From contig JACRAY010000014.1 of assembly GCA_016213325.1 (NCBI GenBank), positions 372,001 through 436,000 on the forward strand: a DNA stretch of 64,000 bases, written 5' to 3'. The position numbers were made by a program, and so were the translations under genes. The DNA comes from Burkholderiales bacterium. Lineage in GTDB: Bacteria; Pseudomonadota; Gammaproteobacteria; Burkholderiales; Burkholderiaceae_C. Below, piece by piece: positions 49,211 to 57,902 of the stretch (position 1 is the stretch's first letter; the number at the start of each line of letters is the position of its first letter). Under the pieces are notes generated by a model. That model was not told where the DNA came from. It was given only the letters and a program-made list of their open reading frames with translations, and did no database searches.

Positions 49211-49561
49211 TCACCCGGCAGCACCTTGCTTCTTCGCCGCCTCCGCCTGCTCGAGCAGCTTCTGCAATGTGGCGTGGTCGAGTTCCTTGAGGGTCTGGGT
49301 CAACTTGCGCCGCGTCGACTTGTTGCCCTCGGCCGCGCTGAGCTTCGCGTTGTGCCGCTCGGCCAGCGGCCCGAGCGCCGCGACCGCCTCGTCCTGGTTG
49401 CGCACAAGCATGGTCAGCAGCTGGGCCAGCGAGCGCATCTTCAACGCCTCCAGCAGGCCGGGGATGCCCGCGAAGACATCGGGCAGCACGGCATAGCTCG
49501 AGCGCGTGTAGCCGCTGGCGTCGACCTTCGCGGGTGCATCAGGCGATCGGGCGTTGGTCAT
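49211..49561 (-). CDS. Hypothetical Ala/Leu/Lys-rich helical protein
   Basis: The 116-residue protein is of unknown function. The C-terminal two thirds are strongly helical (LTQTLKELDHATLQKLLEQA) and the end is KKQGAAG. No signal peptide or membrane helix is visible. The ATG is chosen over a TTG four codons upstream. It lies just upstream of the minus-strand HTH gene and may be co-transcribed with it. Confidence 0.5.
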   Translation of the reverse strand: MTNARSPDAPAKVDASGYTRSSYAVLPDVFAGIPGLLEALKMRSLAQLLTMLVRNQDEAVAALGPLAERHNAKLSAAEGNKSTRRKLTQTLKELDHATLQKLLEQAEAAKKQGAAG

Positions 49562-49573
49562 CCGACGGCCCAA

Positions 49574-49930
49574 AGGACTTCATCTGTCATACAGCACTGC
49601 GCCCCCGAATGTGAGTTAGCGCAGCAGGCGTAGCTTGAGGCAACAGGCGGGGGTCTCGGTACATGGGAAATCACGGGTTGCGCCATCGCAGCACATGCAT
49701 CACTCGCCGCCGCCCCTGCGGCCCCGCAGTCAAGCCGCGCAACGAACCCGTCCCGGTGAATGAGACCGATGGCCCTTGCCGGAAGATTCACGGCGACCAC
49801 GAGCGGCCGGGCTTCGGCCCCTTAGAGTAAATTGGTTAGGGGCTTGCGCCGCGCGGCCACGCGGCATCCCCCCGGATCGCGATTCACATCGCAGTGGTGA
49901 ATGCAGCGGTCCGTCGCCGGTTCAACCAAG
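49574..49930. other. Intergenic stretch in the island
   Basis: No convincing gene is seen; short frames lack ribosome-binding sites. A small GGGC-TTCG-GCCC hairpin on the plus strand around 49808-49822 lacks a T tract. I see nothing else that I can name. Confidence 0.4.
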
Positions 49931-51022
49931 TCACACACGCGCGGCCGGAACGTTCGAATCGAGTCTGCCCAGCTTCTGCCTGACCGTGCTGGCTTCCAGG
50001 GGCGCCGTGCCGTTCATCAGGGCCGCCAGTTCCGCGATTTGCCATGCCCGGGCCGTCTTGCCCAGCATCCGGCGTGCAGCCCACAGCCGCACGTAGGCAT
50101 CTGCTTGGCCGCGAAGCGCTGGCGTGCGCGCAGCCCATGACGCAATGCCTTTAACCACGTCCGTTTTTGCCGGCCTGACTCTCTTGGTGCCGTCCCTTCC
50201 GCCTGAATAAATGCGGGAGTGCTCCACAGCGTGAGCTTCCGATTTGAGCGTAGCCAGCTGCCATTGCACCTCGGGTGCCAACCCGATGTGGACCTCCGCC
50301 CGCTCGCGTGACCTCAGTTCTCTGGCCGCATAGGCAGACGCAAGAGCGAAGTCGAAGTCAACGTCCGTATCGAGGAGATGCTGATAGGGCAGGAAAGCCT
50401 GATCGGCCACGTGCGCTTCCTTTCGACAGCGCAACCAGTGGAGGTCGATTACAACCCGATCGCAATGCAGCACCTGATCCGCGCGGCCTTTGCCGGCCGC
50501 AGGCGGCCGAGGCCTCGGCTGTGGCCTGAACGCCGGCGCCCAGAGTGCATTTCGATTCAACTCAATCGACACCGCGCAGAATGCATCGCGCACGGCAGCG
50601 TAGTCATCGGTGCGCCTGAATTCGTCGTAGATGGCCGTCAATGCCGTTAGGTCGGCTGATACGGGTCCTTCATTGACAGGGAATAGGTAGAGGGGTGCGC
50701 CCGGTGGTGGAGCATGTGCTGGCACAGGCGCAGCTGCAGGATTGCGGGACGAATTGGTGGCGGCGCTGTCATCGTCGAGCAGCTCGTCGTTTGCCGCGTC
50801 CGGTGCTTCATTGCGACCAAGGAGTTCTGCAAGCTGCCGATCGAGTTCGTCTTCGTCGTGTTCCGCCCGATTCTCTCGCCCGATCGAGCCGAACTCGATG
50901 CGTTGCCAACGGCCGTTCACAAACTGCATGCCTTGGCCACGCGGGGCAGATTCCCCCGAAATGAATTCGGAATGCTTGAGTTCTTCGGACGACAACGGGC
51001 GAGCTTCCATGGTCCAGTTCAT
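49931..51022 (-). CDS. Hypothetical protein of the island
   Basis: The 363-residue protein matches no family I recognise. The N-terminal 120 residues are acidic and low-complexity (DDDSAATNSSRNPAAAPVP), probably disordered. The C-terminal half is basic and helical, with KRVRPAKTDVVKGIASWAAR and LRLWAARRMLGKTARAWQ-like sequence that could bind nucleic acid. No signal peptide. It may be an element maintenance or replication protein, but nothing in the sequence proves it. Confidence 0.6.
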   Translation of the reverse strand: MNWTMEARPLSSEELKHSEFISGESAPRGQGMQFVNGRWQRIEFGSIGRENRAEHDEDELDRQLAELLGRNEAPDAANDELLDDDSAATNSSRNPAAAPVPAHAPPPGAPLYLFPVNEGPVSADLTALTAIYDEFRRTDDYAAVRDAFCAVSIELNRNALWAPAFRPQPRPRPPAAGKGRADQVLHCDRVVIDLHWLRCRKEAHVADQAFLPYQHLLDTDVDFDFALASAYAARELRSRERAEVHIGLAPEVQWQLATLKSEAHAVEHSRIYSGGRDGTKRVRPAKTDVVKGIASWAARTPALRGQADAYVRLWAARRMLGKTARAWQIAELAALMNGTAPLEASTVRQKLGRLDSNVPAARV

Positions 51023-51713
51023 TGTAGGGAGGGCAAAGGCAGTGCCCGGGAAGAGTCAGGAAAATGAAAGGCACCCTCCTCCCGAAGCACATCACTTACG
51101 TGAACCATTCATTCCGGGGACATTGAAGTGAATCATCGAAAGGATTTGCTGTCCCTCCCCAATCTTTCTTCTCGATTTCTACTTTGAGCTTATGCATGAT
51201 GTCTTGTGTCTTTTGCACACGAGGACTCCGGGACGAACCCGTAAGTTGTTGTCGGCAAAGGACTTCTTGAGACGACGATCGCCGCACTACCCTCGCGCGC
51301 GTGTTTCCGGAGTGGAGGAGCACCCTGGCCCAGTGGTCGCCGTTTGAGTAGGACGAGGGCGTGCCGGGTCGCGCGACCTTCGGCACGCCAGGCGCCCGTT
51401 GAGGAAAGTCAAAAGGTAGTCATGAGTTGGCAGGTGCGTGTGTGCCACCGACGTCTTCAGGGCTTTCTAGTCAAAAACAGCGCAAGAACTCGCAACCCCT
51501 GGGGCAGTTGCGGCGCGAGCGTGGGTCAAGATCGTGCGCCCACTCGCAGGCCTTGCGCGCAGCAGCGCCAGGCGCGCGTCGTACTCCTGCCCCTCATTCC
51601 GTGGCGCACCCGGCGAGCCGTGTAAGCCATCTCGCGCTTCTGGCCCCCTTCATGCGTGAATGAAAGTCGCCTTCTCCACGAAGTAACGATTCAGCTTACA
51701 CAACGCCGACCAC
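51023..51713. other. Long intergenic stretch without recognised gene
   Basis: About 690 bp between the hypothetical gene and the restriction subunit. The part near 51100-51260 is distinctly more AT-rich than its surroundings and may hold promoters. Frames of up to about 95 codons exist but do not look like proteins. No tRNA, repeat or terminator is evident. Confidence 0.45.
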
Positions 51714-54524
51714 TCAGGCGTACTTGTCGACCGCATCCCGCACGCCGGCCGGGCTGCCGACCACCACGTCCCACGCCCAGGTGCCGAAGCCCCCGTGCGC
51801 GTTCACGGCCTTCACCCACATGTCCAAGGCGGCGCGCTTCGCCTGGTCTTGCGGTGAATCCTGCCCCTTGATCTCCAGCACCAGGTTCTTCCCCGACTGC
51901 AGGCGGATCAAGAAGTCGGGGATGTAGCGGCGCTTCGACCCGTTCCAGAGGTAGAGCACGTTGAAGCCCAGATGGTCGTTCTTCGCCCAGGCAGCCACGC
52001 CCGGGTGCGCCTCGGCAATGTTGGCCGCGTACTTCTCCCAGCCGCTGTCCACCACGATATGGCTGATCTGCGACCGCTGCGTGGGCTCCACGACCTTCGT
52101 CGTGTACCAGGTGCGCATGTCCCGGGTCGACCCGATCGGGCGCTCGCCGTCGAAGATGGGCTCGAGCCGCAACGTGTTCTGCTCGATCACGTGCTGCATG
52201 AGGTGCTGGATCACTTTGTCGATGTTGAGCGCGAACAGGATGCGCTTGCGCAGCGGGTCCTGGTGGAACAGCGAGGGGATCTCGATCAAGCCCGGCTCGG
52301 CGAGGAACTGCTCCACCAACTTCACCAGCTGGAACAGCAGGTATTCCCGCTGCCCCTTGAATTGGGGCTGTAGCTGCTCGAACGCGCGCTGGGCGGCCTT
52401 GAACACGAGCCGCTGCAGCCGGAACTCCTCTGGCAGCTTCTCCAGGTCGATGTGGACGATCTGGTCCCAATCAGCGGCGCCGCCGAGAGCCGGCGCGATG
52501 TCGGCGTGCATCGGGGTTGTCGACGGGTCCAGCACCAGCTTGGTGACCTTACTCCATTCGGCAACCAGCTGGGGGCGAACCACCTGGTCGACACGCAGGA
52601 TGTTCGGCCACCTGACCTCGTAGGGGTTCCGGGAACTGAGCGACTCGACCTGAGTGCTCGGCTTCACCGCCATGACCCCATCGCCGCCCTCGCCGGGCTG
52701 CAATGCGATCGACAGGGGCACGCCGAACACGTTGACAAACTCGGGCACGTAGAGGCCGTTCTCGTCGATGTCGTAGGACACCCGGCGTAGGCCGCGGCCG
52801 ATCACCTGCTCGCACAGCAGCTGGCTGGTGAAAGCACGCAGGCCCATGATGTGCGTCACGTTCTTGGCGTCCCAGCCCTCAGACAGCATGGCGACGGACA
52901 CCACGCACTGCAGATCCTGTCCGGCCTGCCCGCGCTTGCCCACCGTGTCCACCAGCTCGCGCAGCAGCTCCTCCTTCTTCAGGGGGGCAAGGCGTTCCTT
53001 GCGCTCGTCCGGGATGTTGGCGGCCTCGACGATGGCATGCAGGCGCTCCTCATAGTCCTTGTCGGACGAGGCGGTTTCGCCGATCTCCGCCTTCTCCAGC
53101 ACCCTCGAGTCCACGCGCAGGGTGCGATTGGGCTCGTGCAGTTCCGGCCAATGGACCTTACCGGTCGAGAAGTAGTGTTCCACCCGCGCGGCCGTCTCCG
53201 TGCGGTTGCAGACGGTCAGCAAGACCGGCCGGGTCGCGTGGCCCGCCTCGGCCCACCTGGCGGCCGTTTCGCGCCAGTCGGCGCCCAGCAGCGTGTAAGC
53301 GTGTTGCACCAGCTCCGGCAGCGGCTCGTGGGGCTCCGCACCGCGCCGATTCAAATCCTCAGCGACGGCCGGCTCGCGGTAGATGTGATACAGCTTGGGC
53401 CGCAAGGTCTGCGCGTTGGGTACGGCGTCGTCACGCACGACGACGCGCGGGGTCTTCACCAGGCCGGCCTCGATCGCGTCGTTCAGCCCGAAGTCCGACA
53501 CCACCCAAGTGAACAGGCCGGCCTCGGTGTTGGTGCGCCCTGTGGGGGCAAACGGCGTCGCCGACAGGTCGTAGCACCGGCTGATGCGCCGGGTCTTGTG
53601 GATGCGGTCCAAGCCTTCGATCCAGCGCGTGGCCTCGTCCAGGTCGATCCCCAAGGCCTGAGCCTCGGCTTTGCTCACCTTGATGTCGGCTGGCTTGCGG
53701 TAGGCATGGTGGGCTTCGTCGTTGATCACGACGATGTCCTTGTGGGTTGCCAGTTTGCCCATCACGCGCCGGGTGAACGCCTCGTCACCCTCGGCGCCCT
53801 TCTTCACCACCGAGCGGTCCTGCTGCTTCAAGGGCATCAGGGTGTGCCAGTTCTCGATCAAGATGTCGGCCTGGTTCAGCTTCTGCCGCAGCGCCTCGGA
53901 TGGGCACAGGCCGAAGGCGTCATAGTAGTTGTCCGTCTCACCAGGCAGAAGCACTCGGAGCCGGTCCTTGACCGTTAGGCCGGGCGCCACGATGAAGATG
54001 GCAGTCGAATACTTACGCGGCGACTTCGGGTAGATCAGGGCGTTCAACACCTGCCAGGTGATGATCATCGACATCACCGTAGTTTTCCCCGCCCCAGTAG
54101 CCATCTTGTTGCATAGCCGCTCAAATGGGCCGCCATCACCAGGCACGTTGATGCCCTGTCGGAACTCAGGCGCCGCTTCCAACTGCCAGATCAGCGTCTC
54201 GATTGCCTCGAGCTGGCAAAAGTAGAACGGCCACTGGCGTTGTGCCACCCGGTCAGGGTCCCACCAGTGCGTCAACAGTTCGACAGTGATCCCCGTCGCC
54301 CCTGGCCACCCGGCGCCATGCCACTTCCGAACTCGGTCACGAATGTTGTCGACGAGGGGGATCAGCTCCATGCGCCGCGTGTTCTCGCGCGTGTCGATGA
54401 TCTCGTAGCCGGCAGGCCGGCGGCCCTCCTGCAGCCGCAGGGTGCGGTCCGGGTTCTCGACCCAGTGCTGCGTCGGCTCGACGAAAGCCGAGTTGATGAT
54501 CAGCGAGCGCGGCTGGGTGGCCAT
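51714..54524 (-). CDS. res: Type III restriction enzyme Res subunit (DEAD/DEAH helicase-nuclease)
   Basis: The 936-residue protein has a helicase core with Walker A TGAGKTT (143-149), the DEAH box INDEAHHAYR (269-272) and a later QVIGRGLRR motif VI. A C-terminal PD-(D/E)xK nuclease has Asp870, Glu884 and Lys886 (IPDFLIRLQ and LEIKG). This is the organisation of type III Res subunits, which translocate or slide along DNA and cut next to unmodified sites. It starts 11 bp after the mod stop, so the pair forms one unit. All key residues look intact. Confidence 0.92.
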   Translation of the reverse strand: MATQPRSLIINSAFVEPTQHWVENPDRTLRLQEGRRPAGYEIIDTRENTRRMELIPLVDNIRDRVRKWHGAGWPGATGITVELLTHWWDPDRVAQRQWPFYFCQLEAIETLIWQLEAAPEFRQGINVPGDGGPFERLCNKMATGAGKTTVMSMIITWQVLNALIYPKSPRKYSTAIFIVAPGLTVKDRLRVLLPGETDNYYDAFGLCPSEALRQKLNQADILIENWHTLMPLKQQDRSVVKKGAEGDEAFTRRVMGKLATHKDIVVINDEAHHAYRKPADIKVSKAEAQALGIDLDEATRWIEGLDRIHKTRRISRCYDLSATPFAPTGRTNTEAGLFTWVVSDFGLNDAIEAGLVKTPRVVVRDDAVPNAQTLRPKLYHIYREPAVAEDLNRRGAEPHEPLPELVQHAYTLLGADWRETAARWAEAGHATRPVLLTVCNRTETAARVEHYFSTGKVHWPELHEPNRTLRVDSRVLEKAEIGETASSDKDYEERLHAIVEAANIPDERKERLAPLKKEELLRELVDTVGKRGQAGQDLQCVVSVAMLSEGWDAKNVTHIMGLRAFTSQLLCEQVIGRGLRRVSYDIDENGLYVPEFVNVFGVPLSIALQPGEGGDGVMAVKPSTQVESLSSRNPYEVRWPNILRVDQVVRPQLVAEWSKVTKLVLDPSTTPMHADIAPALGGAADWDQIVHIDLEKLPEEFRLQRLVFKAAQRAFEQLQPQFKGQREYLLFQLVKLVEQFLAEPGLIEIPSLFHQDPLRKRILFALNIDKVIQHLMQHVIEQNTLRLEPIFDGERPIGSTRDMRTWYTTKVVEPTQRSQISHIVVDSGWEKYAANIAEAHPGVAAWAKNDHLGFNVLYLWNGSKRRYIPDFLIRLQSGKNLVLEIKGQDSPQDQAKRAALDMWVKAVNAHGGFGTWAWDVVVGSPAGVRDAVDKYA

Positions 54525-54535
54525 AGCCGCGGCCC

Positions 54536-57500
54536 TCACGCGGCGGCGCCGGAGTCCGGCACCTTGAGCACCTTCAGCGATTCGATGCCGCGGTCGTCCA
54601 CGATCTTGACCGCCACAGTGCGGTTCAGCCCCGCTTCGAAGGGCAGCGACACCGTGCCGGAGAAGTGCGTCAGCAGGTCCTCGTCGAGCTCTGCGCGGAT
54701 CGACTTGCGCAGCTTCATCCAACCATCGTCCTTGCCGGCCATCGGGAAGAAGAACTGATGTGGGAACAGACTGCGGCCGTCGTAATCGGTGTCGAGCGAC
54801 CAGGCCGCGATCTTGCCTTTGCCGCCAGATACGAGCTCGCCCTTGGTCGTGTCGAAGTAGTCGAAGCCGTGGACCTCGACCTGCCAATTGCCACCCTTCA
54901 CAGCCTTCAACTCCACATCGGGCTGCCCCATCAGCCAGAAGCTCTGGTTGCTGGCCCTGGCCTTCTTCAGATCTTCAGTGAGCAGATCGGTGTTCATCTG
55001 TGCCTTCAGGGCCGTGATGCCCTTGAGTGCGTCGATATCCTTGGCTGCCTCGGGGTCGAAGGTAAATGCGCAGAACACGATCATCTTGGGCCGGGGGAAC
55101 AGCTCCCCCGCTTCGACAAGAGCGTGCTCAACTTGCCGCTGCTCAAGGGCGCCATGCTCTGGGCCGAAGCTGATCACCACCCGCTCACCGCTGTCCAAGT
55201 TCCCGGAGGCGTGCAGGGAGGTCGCGCCGGGCAGGACCTCAAGTTCGGTGAACTTTAGGATTTGGCCGCCTTTGCCACGAATGCCCGTCTTCAGCAGCTC
55301 GTCCCGCCATGCGTGCTGACGGCTCGTGGCGCCGCTGCGCGCCACTGCAGCATCGGCCTCGGTTTGAGTGCCCTGGGCGTTAGTTTCGTCAACCGACAGC
55401 ACCGTCGGGAATGGCACGGCCTCGACAGTGAACGGACCCGTGATGCGCAGCTTGTCCTTCGCAATCTCGGGTTTGTCATGGAGAGTTGCGCTGTCCGCAT
55501 TTGCGGCGATGCTGCGATCCATTGCCTCCTGCAATTTTTGACGGGCCGCATGAAAGGCATCAAATGGCCCACGCGCAGCGGCAGGCCAATTGGGAGGAAA
55601 GTCAAATGGCACCTCCCATTCGAGAATTTCGTCCCCACTCGCACCTAGCGTCAAAGTCTGCCCCTTCCGAACACCTTCAAGGCTTACAAAGAAGACAGGG
55701 GCCGACGCATCTACTAGCGCGCGGTTGAGATTGAGTAAGCTGAGTTCAATTGCCGAATGCAGGCGATCGTAGATTGCATCAATTTCTTCGTTGTTTGTGA
55801 TCGATTTCAGAGTTACACGAGGGACCTTTGTACTAATGAATCCGCCTTTGAGGCCTTCCTGCGGATAGCGCAAATCGTAGTAGTCAAAGCTCGCCGTCAT
55901 CAGCCGCTGCTTCGCTAGCGTAACTGCAACTCGCGATGTATCACAAGTGATCCATCTGCGCCCCAGTTTTTCTGCCACATACGCCGTTGTCCCGCTTCCG
56001 CAGGTAGGGTCCAGAACTAGATCTCCCGGCTCCGTCGTCATATGAACGCATCGCTCAATTACTTTGGTGATGGTCTGCACGACGTAAGTCTTCTCCTCGC
56101 CGTAGCCACCCGTCCGAGTGTCATCCCAGATGTTGTTCCGCGGTTTGAACTCGAAGTCCTGCAAGAACCTAAGAAACGTCAACGCCGTTCCGACAGCCAG
56201 CAGTCTATTGGACTTTGCCAGCCGTGCTAACCCCGATTGGTCGCTTCGAAAAGTCCCCGTTCCCGGGGTAAACAGGCGTCCTTGGAATTCATACTCACGC
56301 AAGTCGTTGCCTTGGGCGGGTCTTTGGTTCGTCAACGGATTCGGACGATAGACGCGCGCACCATCTGGAAGGGCGGACTCTCCGAACACCTCAGCTGAGG
56401 TCAACCGACGCCTACGCCCATCAGTCATTTGCGCGAACCGGAGGTTCTCTTCATCAAGAATCGACCGCGGCTCAAAAGTAGGGTGGTACTTGACTTTCGA
56501 AGAGTCCTTGGCATACCAAACTAGGTAGTCGTTGGTTGTGTCGAGCAACTGGCCGCCTTTTCCGGTGGTCTTGCGGAAGACGATCTCAGAGCAAAACTGC
56601 TCGGCCCCGAACATCTCGTCCATTAGGCAACGGACCAAGTGGACGTTCTCAGCGGATATCTGCACGAACACGCTGCCTGTTTCGCTCAGCAGACCCCTCA
56701 CCAGAAAAAGGCGATCGCGCAGGTAAGTAAGGTATGAATGAATGCCAAGTTCCCAGGTGTCCCTGAATGCCTTGATCATCTCGGGCTCTTGGGTGAGGTC
56801 CGCGTCGGTGCGGTCCTTCACATCCCGCTTGTTCGTGAACGGCTGAAAGTTGCTGCCATACTTGATGCCATACGGCGGGTCGATGTAGATCATCTGAACC
56901 TGCCCCGCCATGCCCTCCTTCTTCAAAAGGCTGTTCATTACCAGCAGGCTGTCGCCCGCCACCATGCGGTTCGCCCAGCCCTTGTCATGCTTGTAGAAGT
57001 CGATGGCCTTGCGCAGGGGCACGCTCTCGAACGGCGCCTCAAACAGGCCGGGCTGGACGCCCGCCGACTTGCTGTCCTTCCCCTGCCTCTTGCTGACTGC
57101 CGCCAAGATGCTCAAGGGGTCGATGCGCTCGTGAACGTGCAAGCTTACGGTGTCAACCTCGAAGCTGGTGCGCTCGGCCTTTCCCGTCCACTGCAGGTAG
57201 GGGCTCCCCATGCTCCGAACCTGCTCCAGTGCATGCCGCATTGCGGCAGGGTCGTCGCCGGCGAGCGCATCGTCGACCATTTGCTCAGCACGTGCCCGAG
57301 CTGAATCGAATCTCAACTCGGGGGCGAGATGGGGGTCGTAGGACCAGGTAGTCTTCGGCTGCTCGGGGTCACTATCGACGCTGACCAGGCCGACCTCAGG
57401 GTTGTTCACCCGGCGGTCAGCATGCCGGTAAGCAATCACCTGGGGCTCGCCAGACGCTGCCGATGAACCAGTAGGTGCCGCTCTTCGTGCAGGCGCCGAT

Positions 57501-57793
57501 CCTTCGGATTTCGGGACGGCAGGCGGCGGCACTGTCGCCTTGAGATCAAAGCCGGCACCCTCAGGGTTCAGGAAGCGCGCGGTCGACCCACCGCGCCCCT
57601 TTCCTTTGACGGCGAGCCCTGCAGCCACCAGAGCCTCGCGGGCAGCCTGGAAGTGATCCTCGGTCACCCGCTCTTTGGCAGCCCGGCACGCGGCCTCAAA
57701 CAAGCCCCAGAGGGCCAGGTTGCCTATGCCGGAGCCGTCCTCGGGCAGTAGCGCGAGCAGTTGTTCTTGATGCCGCTGCAGCCGCGATGCCAT
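54536..57793 (-). CDS. mod: Type III modification methyltransferase (Mod), long form
   Basis: The 1085-residue DNA methyltransferase has motif IV DPPYGIKYG (305-308) before motif I DPTCGSGTT (595-601), the beta-class order used by type III Mod enzymes that methylate adenine N6. About 260 residues precede the catalytic part; they begin with a possible winged-helix region (NLALWGLFEAACRAAKERV) and a Pro/Ala linker. The C-terminal 300 residues are not standard Mod sequence. The middle of the gene is AT-richer than its neighbours, a sign of transfer. GGAGGAATTT lies in front of the ATG. Confidence 0.92.
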   Translation of the reverse strand: MASRLQRHQEQLLALLPEDGSGIGNLALWGLFEAACRAAKERVTEDHFQAAREALVAAGLAVKGKGRGGSTARFLNPEGAGFDLKATVPPPAVPKSEGSAPARRAAPTGSSAASGEPQVIAYRHADRRVNNPEVGLVSVDSDPEQPKTTWSYDPHLAPELRFDSARARAEQMVDDALAGDDPAAMRHALEQVRSMGSPYLQWTGKAERTSFEVDTVSLHVHERIDPLSILAAVSKRQGKDSKSAGVQPGLFEAPFESVPLRKAIDFYKHDKGWANRMVAGDSLLVMNSLLKKEGMAGQVQMIYIDPPYGIKYGSNFQPFTNKRDVKDRTDADLTQEPEMIKAFRDTWELGIHSYLTYLRDRLFLVRGLLSETGSVFVQISAENVHLVRCLMDEMFGAEQFCSEIVFRKTTGKGGQLLDTTNDYLVWYAKDSSKVKYHPTFEPRSILDEENLRFAQMTDGRRRRLTSAEVFGESALPDGARVYRPNPLTNQRPAQGNDLREYEFQGRLFTPGTGTFRSDQSGLARLAKSNRLLAVGTALTFLRFLQDFEFKPRNNIWDDTRTGGYGEEKTYVVQTITKVIERCVHMTTEPGDLVLDPTCGSGTTAYVAEKLGRRWITCDTSRVAVTLAKQRLMTASFDYYDLRYPQEGLKGGFISTKVPRVTLKSITNNEEIDAIYDRLHSAIELSLLNLNRALVDASAPVFFVSLEGVRKGQTLTLGASGDEILEWEVPFDFPPNWPAAARGPFDAFHAARQKLQEAMDRSIAANADSATLHDKPEIAKDKLRITGPFTVEAVPFPTVLSVDETNAQGTQTEADAAVARSGATSRQHAWRDELLKTGIRGKGGQILKFTELEVLPGATSLHASGNLDSGERVVISFGPEHGALEQRQVEHALVEAGELFPRPKMIVFCAFTFDPEAAKDIDALKGITALKAQMNTDLLTEDLKKARASNQSFWLMGQPDVELKAVKGGNWQVEVHGFDYFDTTKGELVSGGKGKIAAWSLDTDYDGRSLFPHQFFFPMAGKDDGWMKLRKSIRAELDEDLLTHFSGTVSLPFEAGLNRTVAVKIVDDRGIESLKVLKVPDSGAAA

Positions 57794-57902
57794 AAATTCC
57801 TCCTCGATGGCGTATGCGGAGCGTAGCAGACCCCATCACTGCTTCACAACGTCCCTTGCGCCCGGAGCTGCCCGGCGCAATCGACCTGCGCCGGTGTGAG
57901 CG

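Noticed and set aside
49558..49800. Minus-strand frame of 80 codons upstream of the Ala/Leu/Lys-rich gene
   Set aside because: Cys/Ala-rich translation without motif, overlapping the next gene. Not supported.
51096..51386. Minus-strand frame of 96 codons upstream of the hypothetical gene
   Set aside because: Composition and lack of a ribosome-binding site argue against it, and it has no family resemblance.
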